Notes: generated from the letters alone by a model not told the origin. A DNA stretch of 64,000 bases from Nonomuraea angiospora (GCF_014873145.1 NZ_JADBEK010000001.1:124001-188000); one strand, 5' to 3'; numbered from the stretch's first letter, positions 51,353-60,246 are shown. Translations and numbers: made by a program.

Positions 51353-51447
51353 GCGACTCTCCTTCGAGTCCCTCGAGACAAGAGGTGATCTTTACGCCTC
51401 TGTCGAGAAGCGTGAAGAGATCTTGTCGGGAAAGCAAGAGGTGTCGC

Positions 51448-51477
51448 GAAATGTAACGTGACTGCCTGAAATGTAAT
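51448..51477. promoter_or_regulatory. 20-bp-spaced direct repeats upstream of the subtilase
   Basis: GAAATGTAAC (51448-51457) and GAAATGTAAT (51468-51477) are direct repeats 20 bp apart, two helical turns, in the gap between the subtilase and the TetR gene. They look like a dimer or two-site regulator element. Confidence 0.5.
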
Positions 51478-51481
51478 CTGG

Positions 51482-52105
51482 TCAGCTGATATGTCGCCTA
51501 AAGCCGACCTGTCGCATGATCGCGAGGAAGTACGCCTTGATCTCCCCGGCGCCCTCGTCGTCGGGACGGCCGATCAGATGGCCCGTCACCGCGCTGGTCA
51601 GCAGCTCCTGCACCACGTCCAGGTCGAGACCGGAGGGGAGCTCCCCACGCTCGCGGGCCGCGGCCAGCGCCTCGCGCACCACCGCCGCCCGCCGCCCGCC
51701 GTTGGTCTCCCGGTAGGTCCGCACCAGCTCGGGATAGTCGTCGACCGTGCCGAAGACCCGCCGGAGCAGGACCCGGTTGCGCGGATCGGCGAGGTGCAGC
51801 GCCCATTCCTCGAACATGTGGTCCAGGTCGCGCCAGCCGGCGACCGCGGGGTCGTTGTCGTGCAGGGCCCACTGCAGGGTGCGCACCAGCAGTGCCGTCT
51901 TGTCGGCGTACCTGCGGTAGACCGTCGCCCTCGTCACGCCGGCCCGCTTGGCGACCTGCTCGATGCTGGTCTGCTGGGCGCCGTGCTCGATGAGCAGGTC
52001 GAGCGCGGCCGCCAGGATGGCCGTGTCGGCCTCCTGGTTGCGCGGCCGTCCGGCCGGTCGCGCGGCTCGCGTGCCGGTCGTGCCGAGGTCGTCGGTGGTC
52101 ATCAT
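51482..52105 (-). CDS. TetR-family regulator of the P450-SDR operon
   Basis: A 207-residue TetR protein: GRPRNQEADTAILAAAL, helix-turn-helix TSIEQVAKRAGVTRATVYRRYADKTALL, and a C-terminal TetR_C-type domain. It is the last gene of a three-gene unit, overlapping the SDR stop by 4 bp (ATGA). Autoregulation through the perfect palindrome at 54135-54155 before the P450 gene is the natural model. Ligand unknown. Confidence 0.9.
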   Translation of the reverse strand: MMTTDDLGTTGTRAARPAGRPRNQEADTAILAAALDLLIEHGAQQTSIEQVAKRAGVTRATVYRRYADKTALLVRTLQWALHDNDPAVAGWRDLDHMFEEWALHLADPRNRVLLRRVFGTVDDYPELVRTYRETNGGRRAAVVREALAAARERGELPSGLDLDVVQELLTSAVTGHLIGRPDDEGAGEIKAYFLAIMRQVGFRRHIS

Positions 52106-52923
52106 GCGCGGCGGGTCACCATCTTGTCGTAGAGGCGGTCCGGCAGGAGTCTATTGACCCACAGCAGCAGCCCGGCCAGGTAGCCGACGGCGTAGCGGGG
52201 CTTCGGGTCGCGCGCGGCCACGATCTTCACGACGGCCCGGCCGACCACGCGCGGGTCCGAGGCCCTGCTGCCCGGCTTGAACCCCGCCTCGGCCCGGCGC
52301 GCCATCCACTCCGCGTCGTCCGCGTACGCCCCGTGCCCCGAGATCTCCCGCAGCTCGCGCGGCGTGTCGTCGCCGAACTCCGTCCTGATGATCCCGGGCT
52401 GCACCACCACGACCCGCACTCCGAACCGCCCCACCTCCTCCCGGAGCGAGTCGGAATATCCCTCCAGCGCGTGTTTGGAGGCGTGGTACCAGGCGCCCAG
52501 CGGCAGGGCGATCTCGCCGCCGATCGAGGAGACGTTGACGATCGTGCCGGAGCGGCGCTCGCGCATGTGCGGCAGGACGAGCTGGGTCAGCCGGGCCAGG
52601 CCGAACAGGTTGACCTCGAACACCTGCCGCGCCCGCTCCAGCGGCACGTCCTCGGCGGCGCCGTACACGGAGGTGCCGGCGTTGTTCACCAGCACGTCGA
52701 CGCGCCCCTGCTCGTCGACGACGGTCCGCACGGCCCGCTCCAGGTCGGCGTCGCTGGTCACGTCCGCGCCGATCGCGTGGCCGCCGGCCTCGCGCAGCAC
52801 GTCCATCCGCTCCACGCGGCGCGCCAGGCCGTACACGGTGTGGCCGGCGCGCAGCAGCTCCAGCGCGGTGGCGCGGCCGATGCCGGACGACGCGCCCGTG
52901 ACGAGGCAGACCCGGCCGCTCAT
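52102..52923 (-). CDS. SDR-family oxidoreductase
   Basis: A 273-residue classical SDR with TGASSGIGRATALE, NNAG (VNNAGTSVYG), the catalytic S in NVSSIGGE, and YHASKHALEG. It acts with NAD(P) on an unknown alcohol or ketone. Overlaps on both sides (ATGA with the P450 upstream and with TetR downstream) show tight coupling. A P450 plus SDR pair suggests hydroxylation followed by oxidation of the same substrate. Confidence 0.92.
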   Translation of the reverse strand: MSGRVCLVTGASSGIGRATALELLRAGHTVYGLARRVERMDVLREAGGHAIGADVTSDADLERAVRTVVDEQGRVDVLVNNAGTSVYGAAEDVPLERARQVFEVNLFGLARLTQLVLPHMRERRSGTIVNVSSIGGEIALPLGAWYHASKHALEGYSDSLREEVGRFGVRVVVVQPGIIRTEFGDDTPRELREISGHGAYADDAEWMARRAEAGFKPGSRASDPRVVGRAVVKIVAARDPKPRYAVGYLAGLLLWVNRLLPDRLYDKMVTRRA

Positions 52924-54110
52924 CCCCGCACGTCCCACGTCACCGGGAGGCTGTGGACCCCGTAGATGAGCATGTCGGTGCGGAGCGGCACCTGCTCCGG
53001 CTCGACCGCCAGCCGCAGCGACGGGAACCGCCTGAACAGCGCCGGATAGCCGGCCCGCATCTCCACCCTGGCCAGCTGCTGGCCCAGGCATTGGTGCACG
53101 CCGTGGCCGAAGCCCACGTGCCCGCCGGTGTCCCGGCGCAGGTCGAGGACGTCGGGGTCGGGGAAGCGGTCCGGGTCGCGGTTGGCGGCCGGCATCGAGA
53201 CGGTGACCGTCTCACCGGCCCTGACCAGCTCGCCGCCCAGCTCGACGTCCTCCAGCGCCGTACGGACGAGGAAGGGGATGATCGTGAGGTAGCGCAGCAG
53301 CTCCTCCACCACCTGGTCCACCCGGCCGGGCTCGTCGCGCAGGACGGCGAGCTGGCCGGGGTGGCGCAGCAGCGCGAACGTGCCCAGGGCGAGCATGTTG
53401 GCGGTGGTGTCGAGGCCGGCGCCCAGGAGCATGAAGCCGATGTTGGCCAGCTCCTCGTCGGTGAGGTCGCTCCTGGTCAGGCCGCTGAGCAGGTCGTCGG
53501 TGGGCTCGGCCCGCCTGGCGACGACCAGATCGCGCATGCGCGCCTGCATCGCCAGGAACGTGGAGATCTTCTGCTCCTGCGTGGCGTCCGGGCGCACCAG
53601 CTCGGTGGCCTCGGCCATGAAGCCCGCCCGCTCCTCGCCGGGCACGCCCAGCAGCTCGCAGATCACCACCGCCGGCACCGGCGCCGCGAACGCCTCCACC
53701 AGATCGGCCGGCGGGCCCTGCCGCTCCATGAGGTCGAGCTGCTGCTCGGTGATCTCCTCGATGCGCTCGGCGAGCAGGCGCATCCTGCGCACCGTGAACT
53801 CGCCGGTGAGCAACTGGCGGTAGCGGGTCTGCTCGGGCGGGTCCATCCCGACGAACATCCCGGGCGGGCTCGGCCGGCCCGCGCTCGTGCTCTCGATGGG
53901 GACGTGCCGCAGCTCGGAACGGGCGCTGAAGCGCCGGTCGGCCAGCACCTCGCGCACGAGCGCGTGGCTGGTGACCAGCCAGCCCAGGTGGCCGTCGGGG
54001 TAGGCGAGGCGCGTGATGGGGGTGCTCGCGCGCAGCTCGGCGAGGCCGCCGGGAGGGTCGAACGGGTTCGGCCGCAGGGTGGGGAGGGTGATCGCCTCGG
54101 TCTCGGGCAT
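52920..54110 (-). CDS. Cytochrome P450 (CYP105-like)
   Basis: A 396-residue bacterial P450. The I-helix has the intact oxygen-activating motif LGAGLDTTANML, the K-helix ExxR is in the ELLRYLT region, and the heme loop is FGHGVHQCLGQQLARVE (C341). The sequence style matches actinomycete CYP105/CYP107-type xenobiotic or biosynthetic P450s. ATG 54110 has GAGGAG 7 nt upstream, preferred to GTG 54131. First gene of the P450-SDR-TetR operon; no ferredoxin is adjacent. Confidence 0.92.
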   Translation of the reverse strand: MPETEAITLPTLRPNPFDPPGGLAELRASTPITRLAYPDGHLGWLVTSHALVREVLADRRFSARSELRHVPIESTSAGRPSPPGMFVGMDPPEQTRYRQLLTGEFTVRRMRLLAERIEEITEQQLDLMERQGPPADLVEAFAAPVPAVVICELLGVPGEERAGFMAEATELVRPDATQEQKISTFLAMQARMRDLVVARRAEPTDDLLSGLTRSDLTDEELANIGFMLLGAGLDTTANMLALGTFALLRHPGQLAVLRDEPGRVDQVVEELLRYLTIIPFLVRTALEDVELGGELVRAGETVTVSMPAANRDPDRFPDPDVLDLRRDTGGHVGFGHGVHQCLGQQLARVEMRAGYPALFRRFPSLRLAVEPEQVPLRTDMLIYGVHSLPVTWDVRG

Positions 54111-54134
54111 CTCGGGTCTCCTCTCGATCACATG

Positions 54135-54155
54135 AATACAGTACAGCTCTGTATT
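54135..54155. promoter_or_regulatory. TetR operator palindrome of the P450 operon
   Basis: AATACAG-TACAGCT-CTGTATT is a perfect 7-bp inverted repeat with a 7-bp spacer, in the promoter region 25 bp upstream of the P450 start. It is the likely site for the TetR protein encoded at 51482. Confidence 0.75.
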
Positions 54156-54192
54156 GAAACTCGCGCACCGGGGGCGGGCAGGCGGGTCGGCG

Positions 54193-54221
54193 TTGCGCGA
54201 TCATGGTCCGCCGGTTAACCT
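54193..54221 (+). promoter_or_regulatory. Promoter of the trp leader and trpEG
   Basis: TTGCGC (54193-54198), a 17-bp spacer, TAACCT (54216-54221). The leader ATG is 7 nt from the -10 box, so the transcript probably starts at or near that ATG (leaderless). Confidence 0.7.
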
Positions 54222-54227
54222 GTTCGC

Positions 54228-54269
54228 ATGCGAAGTCACGCTCAGCTCCAGTGGTGGCGCCGCTCCTAG
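54228..54269 (+). CDS. trpL: trp operon leader peptide
   Basis: ATG 54228 encodes MRSHAQLQWWRRS and then TAG. Two adjacent Trp codons (54252-54257) precede the stop. A ribosome stalled there when charged Trp-tRNA is scarce would cover the first arm of the leader hairpin (54257-54263). This is the classic ribosome-mediated attenuation design, seen in other actinomycetes. The Trp-Trp pair, promoter and hairpins together make the call secure. Confidence 0.9.
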   Translation: MRSHAQLQWWRRS

Positions 54270-54322
54270 GCGGCGCGTGTTTCGCATTCCTCAACGGACG
54301 GCCGCCCCGGATGGCGGCCTTT
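54257..54322 (+). terminator. trp attenuator: leader hairpin, antiterminator and terminator
   Basis: Hairpin 1:2 is GCGCCGC (54257-54263) with GCGGCGC (54270-54276). The terminator is GGCCGCC (54300-54306), a 6-nt loop and GGCGGCC (54313-54319), then TTT. The competing antiterminator is GGCGGC (54269-54274) with GCCGCC (54301-54306). Stalling at the Trp codons frees strand 2 to pair with strand 3, preventing termination. Confidence 0.85.
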
Positions 54323-54373
54323 CGCGTGTCCGCCCCCGGGGCTCGATCATTTGACGTGGTAAAGGGGCAGGAA

Positions 54374-56500
54374 GTGGAGACGAGCGGATATACCACCGCC
54401 GGGGGCATCGGGGTCGAGCGCGAGGCGCGCGAGGTGGACGAGGCCGCACTCGAAGAGATCGTGACCTCGCTCGGGCACAGGCGCGGCGGCGCGTTCTCCT
54501 CGGGCATGGACTACCCGGGCCGTTACAGCCGATGGGCCTTCGGTTACGTCGACCCGTGCCTGGAGCTGGTCGCCAAGGGCCGCGTCATCTCGGCGACCGC
54601 GCTCAACGAGCGCGGCAGGGTCGTGCTGCCCGCCGTCGCCTCCTGCCTGCTGGCCGCCGGGAAGCCGGTCGCCGAGCCGACGCCGGACCGCGTCGAGGTG
54701 TACGTCCCCGAGTCGGAGGAGATGCTGCCGGAGGAGATGCGCAGCCGCCGGCCCACGGTGTTCACCGCGATCCGCGAGGTCATCGCCGCCTTCAAGGGCG
54801 ACGACCCGCACCTCGGCCTGTACGGCGCGTTCGGCTACGACCTGGCCTTCCAGTTCGAGCCCATCAGGCAGGAGCTCGTCCGCCCCGACGACCAGCGAGA
54901 CCTCGTCCTCCACCTGCCCGACCGCATCATCGTGATCGACCGGCAGCGCGAGTCCAGCGTCGAGTTCCGCTACGAGTTCACCGTCGACGGCGCCACCACC
55001 CGCGGCCTGGAGCGCACCGGCGCCAGCGCCGAGCCCGTCACCCCCGGCGAGCTGCCCGGCAACCCGGAGAAGGGCACCTACGCCAAGGTCGTGGCGGCCG
55101 CGAAGGAGCGGTTCAAGCGCGGCGACCTGTTCGAGGTCGTGCCCGGGCAGGTCTTCCACTCCGCCTGCGCCGACCCGCCGGCCTTCTACCGGAGCCTGCG
55201 GCAGAGCAACCCGGCGCCGTACGAGTTCATCATCAGCCTCGGCGAGGGCGAGCACCTGGTCGGCGCCTCGCCCGAGATGTACGTCCGGGTCAGCGGCGAC
55301 CGCGTGGAGACCTGCCCCATCTCCGGCACCATCGCCCGCGGCAGCAACCCGGTCGAGGACGCCGAGGCCATCCGCACCCTCCTGTCCAGCGTCAAGGAGG
55401 AGTCGGAGCTGACCATGTGCACCGACGTCGACCGCAACGACAAGTCGCGCATCTGCGTGCCCGGCACGGTCAAGGTCATCGGGCGCCGCCAGATCGAGCT
55501 CTACTCCCGCCTGATCCACACGGTCGACCACATCGAGGGGCGGCTGCGGCCGGAGTTCGACGCGCTCGACGCGTTCCTCACCCACATGTGGGCCGTGACG
55601 GTCACCGGCGCGCCCAAGACGTGGGCCATGCAGTTCATCGAGGACCACGAGGCCACGACCCGCAGGTGGTACGGCGGCGCCATCGGCTTCATCGGCTTCG
55701 ACGGCTCCATGAACACCGGCCTGACCCTGCGTACCGCCCAGATCAAGAACGGTGTGGCGACGGTCAGGGCCGGGGCGACGCTGCTGTTCGACTCCGACCC
55801 CGAGGCGGAGGAGCGCGAGACCGAGCTCAAGGCCAGCGCCCTGCTCGGCGCCCTGGCCGCGGTCAACCGGCCGGGCACCGTCCCGGTCCCCGAGCCCAGG
55901 CCGCAGCCGGGCCAGGGCATGAAGGTGCTGCTCGTCGACCACGAGGACTCCTTCGTCAACACGCTGGCCGACTACTTCCGCCAGGAAGGCGCCGACGTGG
56001 TGACGCTGCGCCACGGCTTCCCGGCTCACATGATCGACGACATCGCGCCCGACCTGGTGGTGCTCTCGCCGGGGCCTGGCTGGCCGTCCGACTTCGGCAT
56101 GTCGGCGCTGATCGACCAGATCTACGCCCGCGACCTGCCGGTCTTCGGCGTCTGCCTGGGCCTGCAGGCCATGGTCGAGCAGGCCGGGGGCACGCTGGAG
56201 CTGCTCGGCTACCCCGAGCACGGCAAGCGCGGCCAGGTCTCGCGGATCGCCGACAGCGCGCTGCTGGAGGGCCTGCCCGACGAGTTCACCGCGGCCCGCT
56301 ACCACTCGCTGCACGCCAAGCAGCCTGGCGTCGTCGGCTTCGCCGCGACCGCGCTCACGCCCGACGGCAACGTCATGGCGATCGAGGACGTCGAGCGGCG
56401 GCGGTTCGCCGTGCAGTTCCACCCCGAGTCGATCCTGACGCAGGAGGGCGGCGCGGGCGCGAAGATCATCGCGAACGTGCTGCGCCTGTCCCGCAGATAA
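54374..56500 (+). CDS. trpEG: Fused anthranilate synthase (components I and II)
   Basis: About 708 residues. The N-terminal two-thirds is a chorismate-utilising TrpE domain (SSGMDYPGRYSRW, then EEESELTMCTDVDRNDKSR, GAPKTWAMQFIE). The C-terminal third is a class I glutamine amidotransferase (LLVDHEDSFVNTL, GVCLGLQAM with the nucleophilic Cys, and FHPESILTQ). It makes anthranilate from chorismate and glutamine. PhzE-type fusions are similar, but the trp leader upstream argues for tryptophan synthesis. GTG 54374 is chosen, with GTG 54356 an alternative. Confidence 0.9.
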   Translation: METSGYTTAGGIGVEREAREVDEAALEEIVTSLGHRRGGAFSSGMDYPGRYSRWAFGYVDPCLELVAKGRVISATALNERGRVVLPAVASCLLAAGKPVAEPTPDRVEVYVPESEEMLPEEMRSRRPTVFTAIREVIAAFKGDDPHLGLYGAFGYDLAFQFEPIRQELVRPDDQRDLVLHLPDRIIVIDRQRESSVEFRYEFTVDGATTRGLERTGASAEPVTPGELPGNPEKGTYAKVVAAAKERFKRGDLFEVVPGQVFHSACADPPAFYRSLRQSNPAPYEFIISLGEGEHLVGASPEMYVRVSGDRVETCPISGTIARGSNPVEDAEAIRTLLSSVKEESELTMCTDVDRNDKSRICVPGTVKVIGRRQIELYSRLIHTVDHIEGRLRPEFDALDAFLTHMWAVTVTGAPKTWAMQFIEDHEATTRRWYGGAIGFIGFDGSMNTGLTLRTAQIKNGVATVRAGATLLFDSDPEAEERETELKASALLGALAAVNRPGTVPVPEPRPQPGQGMKVLLVDHEDSFVNTLADYFRQEGADVVTLRHGFPAHMIDDIAPDLVVLSPGPGWPSDFGMSALIDQIYARDLPVFGVCLGLQAMVEQAGGTLELLGYPEHGKRGQVSRIADSALLEGLPDEFTAARYHSLHAKQPGVVGFAATALTPDGNVMAIEDVERRRFAVQFHPESILTQEGGAGAKIIANVLRLSRR

Positions 56501-56550
56501 CTACGGTAAAACCGCCGCGGGGGCGTGCGGAGCTCCCCTAGAGTCTCCGC

Positions 56551-57711
56551 ATGCTCCCCGTAGACCTGCCCGGCACGGTGCGTGACGCGCTGCTGGCCCC
56601 GCTCGTCGACCATCACTGTCACGGGGTGCGGCGGGACGACCTGAGCAGAGCCGAGTTCGAGCTGCTCATCAACGAGGGCGGCAGCCCCGCGCCGCCCGGC
56701 ACCACCCACTTCGACGCGCCGCTCGGGATGGCCGTGCGCCGCTGGTGCGCGCCGCTGCTCGACCTGGAGCCGCACGCACCGCCGGCCGTCTACGTCTCGC
56801 GCCGGGAGGAGCTGGGCGCGGCCGAGGTCAACCGGCGGCTGCTGACCGGGGCCGGGGTGGTGGCGTTCCTGGTGGACACCGCACCGGCGAACACGAGCGC
56901 GACGGACATCGACCTGCTGACCGCCACCGAGATGGGCCGCCACGGCGGGGCCGCCGCCGACGAGCTCGTACGCATCGAGCAGATCGAGCGGGACGTGGCC
57001 GAGGACGCGCCGCTGGCCGTGGACTACCTCGACGGCGTCGGCGAGGAGCTGACCGCCAGGGCCGCCCGGGCGGTCGGGCTGAAGACCGTCATCGCGTCGC
57101 TGTACGGCCTCGACTTCGACCCGGCCAGGCCCACCAGGGGAGCGGTGATCGCGGCGGCCAACCGGCGGCTGTCGGACCCGAAGCCGCCGCTGACGGACGA
57201 GATCCTGCTGCGCCACCTGCTCTGGAGCGCGATCGACGTGGCCAGGGAACGGGGGCTGCCCGTGCAGCTCCACACCGGCTTCGGCGGCTCGGGGCCCGAC
57301 CTGCACCGCACCGACCCGGGCCGGCTGGGCGCCTTCGCCAGGATGCTGCAGCCGGTCGGCGTGCCGCTCATCCTGCTGCACTGCTACCCCTACCACCGCC
57401 AGGCCGCCTACCTCGCGGGCGTCCACCCGCACGTCTACGTGGACGTCGGCCTCGCTCTCCCGCACACCGCCGCCGCCTCGGCCAGGGTCGTGGACGAGCT
57501 GCTGGAGCTGGCCCCGTTCCACAAGCTGCTGTTCAGCTCCGGCTGCCACGGCGTGGCCGAGACCTGCTACCTGGGCGCGCTCTACTACCGGCAGGCGCTC
57601 GGCGCGGCGCTCGGGTCGCGGCTGGCGGCGGGGGAGTGGAGCGCCGCGGACGCCGCCCGGATCGCCCACATGATCGGCTCGGGGAACGCCCGGCGCGTCT
57701 ACCGGCTGTGA
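56551..57711 (+). CDS. Amidohydrolase (PF04909 type, FluG-like)
   Basis: A 386-residue TIM-barrel metal hydrolase. The metal HxH is in VDHHCHG (H22, H24), with QLHTGFGGSGPDLHRTDP (about 240-257) and LLHCYPYHRQAAYL later. Such proteins are related to the N-terminal half of FluG and to decarboxylases/hydrolases of amide or lactone substrates. ATG 56551 has TAGAGT (56539-56544) 6 nt upstream and no ribosome site, so it is probably leaderless. It follows trpEG by 50 bp with its own promoter. Confidence 0.85.
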   Translation: MLPVDLPGTVRDALLAPLVDHHCHGVRRDDLSRAEFELLINEGGSPAPPGTTHFDAPLGMAVRRWCAPLLDLEPHAPPAVYVSRREELGAAEVNRRLLTGAGVVAFLVDTAPANTSATDIDLLTATEMGRHGGAAADELVRIEQIERDVAEDAPLAVDYLDGVGEELTARAARAVGLKTVIASLYGLDFDPARPTRGAVIAAANRRLSDPKPPLTDEILLRHLLWSAIDVARERGLPVQLHTGFGGSGPDLHRTDPGRLGAFARMLQPVGVPLILLHCYPYHRQAAYLAGVHPHVYVDVGLALPHTAAASARVVDELLELAPFHKLLFSSGCHGVAETCYLGALYYRQALGAALGSRLAAGEWSAADAARIAHMIGSGNARRVYRL

Positions 57712-57798
57712 GTCCCGGGGGGCCGGATCGCGCCGCGCGGCCCCGACCTGGTTTGCTGGGGGCCGTCACAACACCCGACCTGAGCAGGGGGACTCTTC

Positions 57799-58533
57799 GT
57801 GGGCACTGTCGAACCCGAGGCCGAGATCACGTTCCGCAGCGACGTGGACGTGGAGCTGGTGAAGGCCGCCGCGTCGGACGCCGACGTGCTGTGGGCCGCC
57901 CGCGTCTCCACGAAGGGTGAGAGCTCTCTGGAGGAGATCGAAGCCGATCCCCAGCGTTCCAAGGGCCTCATCAACTTCCTGATGCGCGACCGGCACGGCA
58001 CGCCGTTCGAGCACTCTTCCATGACCTTCTACGTCAGCGCGCCGATCTTTGTTTTCCGGGAATTCATGAGGCACCGGACCTTTTCCTATAACGAGGAATC
58101 CGGCAGGTACCGGCAGTTGACGCCGGTTTTCTACGTGCCCGGGCCAGACCGGAAGCTGGTGCAGGAAGGAAAGCCCGGCAAGTACGTGTTCCTCGACGGC
58201 ACCGCCGAGCAGCACAAGCTGGTGACCGAGGCGACCCGGGAAAGCTACCGGCAGTCCTATCGGGCCTATCTGGAAATGCTCGAGGCCGGGGTGGCGCGCG
58301 AGGTGGCCCGTACGGTGCTGCCGGTGGGCCTCTACTCCTCGATGTACGCCACCTGCAACGCCCGCGCCCTGATGAACTTCCTGTCGCTGCGGGTCAAGCG
58401 CGAGGACTCCACGTTCCCGTCGTTCCCGCAGCGTGAGATCGAGATGGTCGCCGAGAAGATGGAGGCCCTGTGGGCGGAGCTCATGCCTCTGACCCACGCG
58501 GCGTTCGAGGCCAACGGGCGGGTCTGCCCCTGA
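57799..58533 (+). CDS. thyX: FAD-dependent thymidylate synthase
   Basis: A 244-residue ThyX, which makes dTMP from dUMP using FAD and methylenetetrahydrofolate. The ThyX motif is complete: RHRTFSYNEESGRYR. Length and the C-terminal LSLRVKREDSTFP segment are typical of actinobacteria. The start GTG 57799 follows GGGGGA. The dUMP-binding and flavin residues appear intact. Confidence 0.95.
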   Translation: MGTVEPEAEITFRSDVDVELVKAAASDADVLWAARVSTKGESSLEEIEADPQRSKGLINFLMRDRHGTPFEHSSMTFYVSAPIFVFREFMRHRTFSYNEESGRYRQLTPVFYVPGPDRKLVQEGKPGKYVFLDGTAEQHKLVTEATRESYRQSYRAYLEMLEAGVAREVARTVLPVGLYSSMYATCNARALMNFLSLRVKREDSTFPSFPQREIEMVAEKMEALWAELMPLTHAAFEANGRVCP

Positions 58534-58540
58534 CCTCACC

Positions 58541-58837
58541 TCAGGGCAGGCGGGACGCGGTCTCGCTGATCAGCCGGGTGAGCACCGACGCGGTCGCGGG
58601 GCAGGCGTCGAGGAGTTCGTCCAGGCGGGCACGCCACGCGCCCGCCTCGGCGTGGATCGCGTCCGCCTCGGCCGTCGCCCGCAGCCGCATCCGCGTCTCG
58701 TACAGCCGCGACTGGTACGTCAGCCCCAGGTGGTGGCCGACCCTGTCGCTGAGCCACCAGTAGGCGTCCGTGTTCGCGGCGGTGACGAAGGTCCGGGCGC
58801 CTTCCCAGGCCACGCGCCTGGGGTGGAGGACTGCCAT
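58541..58837 (-). CDS. Small helical protein, unknown
   Basis: A 98-residue protein of unknown family, helical and Ala/Arg-rich, containing TFVTAANTDAYWWLSDRV and LRATAEADAIHAEAGAW. ATG 58837 lies 6 nt after TACCAT (complement of 58844-58849), a leaderless arrangement without a ribosome site. It converges on thyX with a 7-bp gap. The conserved codon pattern suggests it is real. Confidence 0.6.
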   Translation of the reverse strand: MAVLHPRRVAWEGARTFVTAANTDAYWWLSDRVGHHLGLTYQSRLYETRMRLRATAEADAIHAEAGAWRARLDELLDACPATASVLTRLISETASRLP

Positions 58838-59009
58838 GGCGGGATGGTACGCCCCTCAGGCACCTGAGCCAACTAGCCCGGCAAATACGATTTTTCCTCG
58901 CATTTTCCGTCCGAAATTCGCCTGCGAAGCAGGGCGAGGTAACTCCAGTTGGTTCGCTTCGCACCGTATTGAGGAGAAACGGTTGTGACGCGTCATCAGT
59001 GGTGTAAGA

Positions 59010-59021
59010 CTCAATTTTGAG
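59010..59021. promoter_or_regulatory. Palindrome in the flavohaemoglobin upstream region
   Basis: CTCAA-TT-TTGAG (59010-59021) is a perfect 5-bp inverted repeat. A plausible promoter, TTGTGA (about 58984) with TAAGAC 16 bp on, lies just before it. The site is in the right place for a redox or NO regulator. The rest of 58838-59127 has no gene; a second repeat lies at 59089-59109. Confidence 0.35.
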
Positions 59022-59088
59022 CGCATCGGTTGTACCGGGGAGGGGCCGGGCGCTCAAGACCCGGAGCCGTCAGGGAGGTGAACGACAC

Positions 59089-59109
59089 GACCGGAACCCA
59101 ATTCCGGTC
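59089..59109 (+). promoter_or_regulatory. Inverted repeat directly before the flavohaemoglobin ribosome site
   Basis: GACCGGAA-CCCAA-TTCCGGTC, with 8-bp arms, ends 4 nt before AGGTGGGG (59113-59120). It could be an operator or an mRNA hairpin that limits access to the ribosome site. Confidence 0.55.
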
Positions 59110-59127
59110 CATAGGTGGGGTTGGTAA

Positions 59128-60246
59128 ATGTCGTTGAATCCGCGCCTGGTAAAAGAGAGTTTCTCCGTCATCGAGCCGGTGGCCGACAAGGCGACGGCCT
59201 ACTTCTACGGCCGGCTGTTCACCGAGAGCCCGCAGTTGCGGGGCATGTTCCCGCCCGCGATGGACGTTCAGCGGGACCGCCTGTTCAGTGCTCTGACCCG
59301 CATCGTGTGGAGCCTGGACAGTCCGGACAGCCTCGCGTCGTACCTGGGCCAACTGGGGAGGGATCATCGCAAGTACGGCGTGATCGCCGAGCACTACACG
59401 GCCGTCGGCAACGCCCTGCTCGCCACCGTCCGCCGCTTCGCCGCCGAGATCTGGAACCGCGAGATCGAGGCCGCCTGGGTCGCCGCCTACACGGCGGCCG
59501 CCACTCTCATGATCGAGTCGGCCGAGTCCGACTCCGGGGTCTCGCCCGCCTGGTGGCCGGCCGAGGTGATCGACCACGAGCTGCGCCACCGCGACATCGC
59601 CGTGCTCACGCTGCGGCCGGCCGAGCGGCTGCCGTACACGCCGGGCCAGTACGTCACCGTGCAGACCCCGCGCTGGCCGCGGGTCTGGCGCACGTTCTCC
59701 ATCGCGAACGCGCCGCGCGCCGACAACACGCTCAGGCTGCACGTCCGCTCGGTCCCCGGCGGCTGGGTGTCCACCACGCTCGTCAGGCACACCCGCATCG
59801 GCGACGCGCTCCTGCTGGGGCCGCCGATGGGCACGATGGCGCCGTGCGAGAGCAGCCAGCGCGACGTGCTGTGCGTGGCGGGCGGCACCGGCCTGGGCCC
59901 GCTGAAGGCGATCATCGAGCACATCATCGCCTCGGGCCGCCGGCCCAATATCCACCTGCTGTACGGCGCGCGCACGTTCGAGGAGCTCTACGACCTGCCC
60001 GACCTGATCAGGATGGAGTCGTCGTTCCCCTGGCTGCGGGTGCTGCCCGTGGTCTCCGGCCAGCCCGGCTACGACGGGATGCGCGGCCACCTGCCCGAGG
60101 TCGTGCAGCGCTTCCACTCCTGGGCCGAGCACGACGTGTACGTGTGCGGCCCGCCCGGCATGGTCAACGAGACCGTGCTCCGCCTCCAGAACGACGGCGT
60201 GCCCCTGTCGCGTATTCACCGGGACGTCGTCCAGGCCGAACGCTGA
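59128..60246 (+). CDS. Flavohaemoglobin-like globin/FAD-NAD reductase
   Basis: A 372-residue chimera: globin domain (1 to about 135; proximal His H80 in LGRDHRKYGV, B10 Tyr in AYFYGRLF), FAD-binding domain with RTFSIAN, and NAD domain with GGTGLGPLKAIIEH. Flavohaemoglobins oxidise NO to nitrate or relieve nitrosative stress. The globin domain is well below Hmp similarity and the total length is a little short (Hmp about 396), so it may be one of the actinobacterial variants of unsettled function. ATG 59128. Confidence 0.85.
   Translation: MSLNPRLVKESFSVIEPVADKATAYFYGRLFTESPQLRGMFPPAMDVQRDRLFSALTRIVWSLDSPDSLASYLGQLGRDHRKYGVIAEHYTAVGNALLATVRRFAAEIWNREIEAAWVAAYTAAATLMIESAESDSGVSPAWWPAEVIDHELRHRDIAVLTLRPAERLPYTPGQYVTVQTPRWPRVWRTFSIANAPRADNTLRLHVRSVPGGWVSTTLVRHTRIGDALLLGPPMGTMAPCESSQRDVLCVAGGTGLGPLKAIIEHIIASGRRPNIHLLYGARTFEELYDLPDLIRMESSFPWLRVLPVVSGQPGYDGMRGHLPEVVQRFHSWAEHDVYVCGPPGMVNETVLRLQNDGVPLSRIHRDVVQAER

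Noticed and set aside
54203..54373. N-terminal extension of TrpEG back to 54203
   Set aside because: This would translate through the trp leader, its hairpins and the terminator; the leader peptide explains the region better.
59078..59136. Possible 19-codon uORF before the flavohaemoglobin-like gene
   Set aside because: Its GTG lies inside the only GGGAGG-like sequence, so there is no properly spaced ribosome site.
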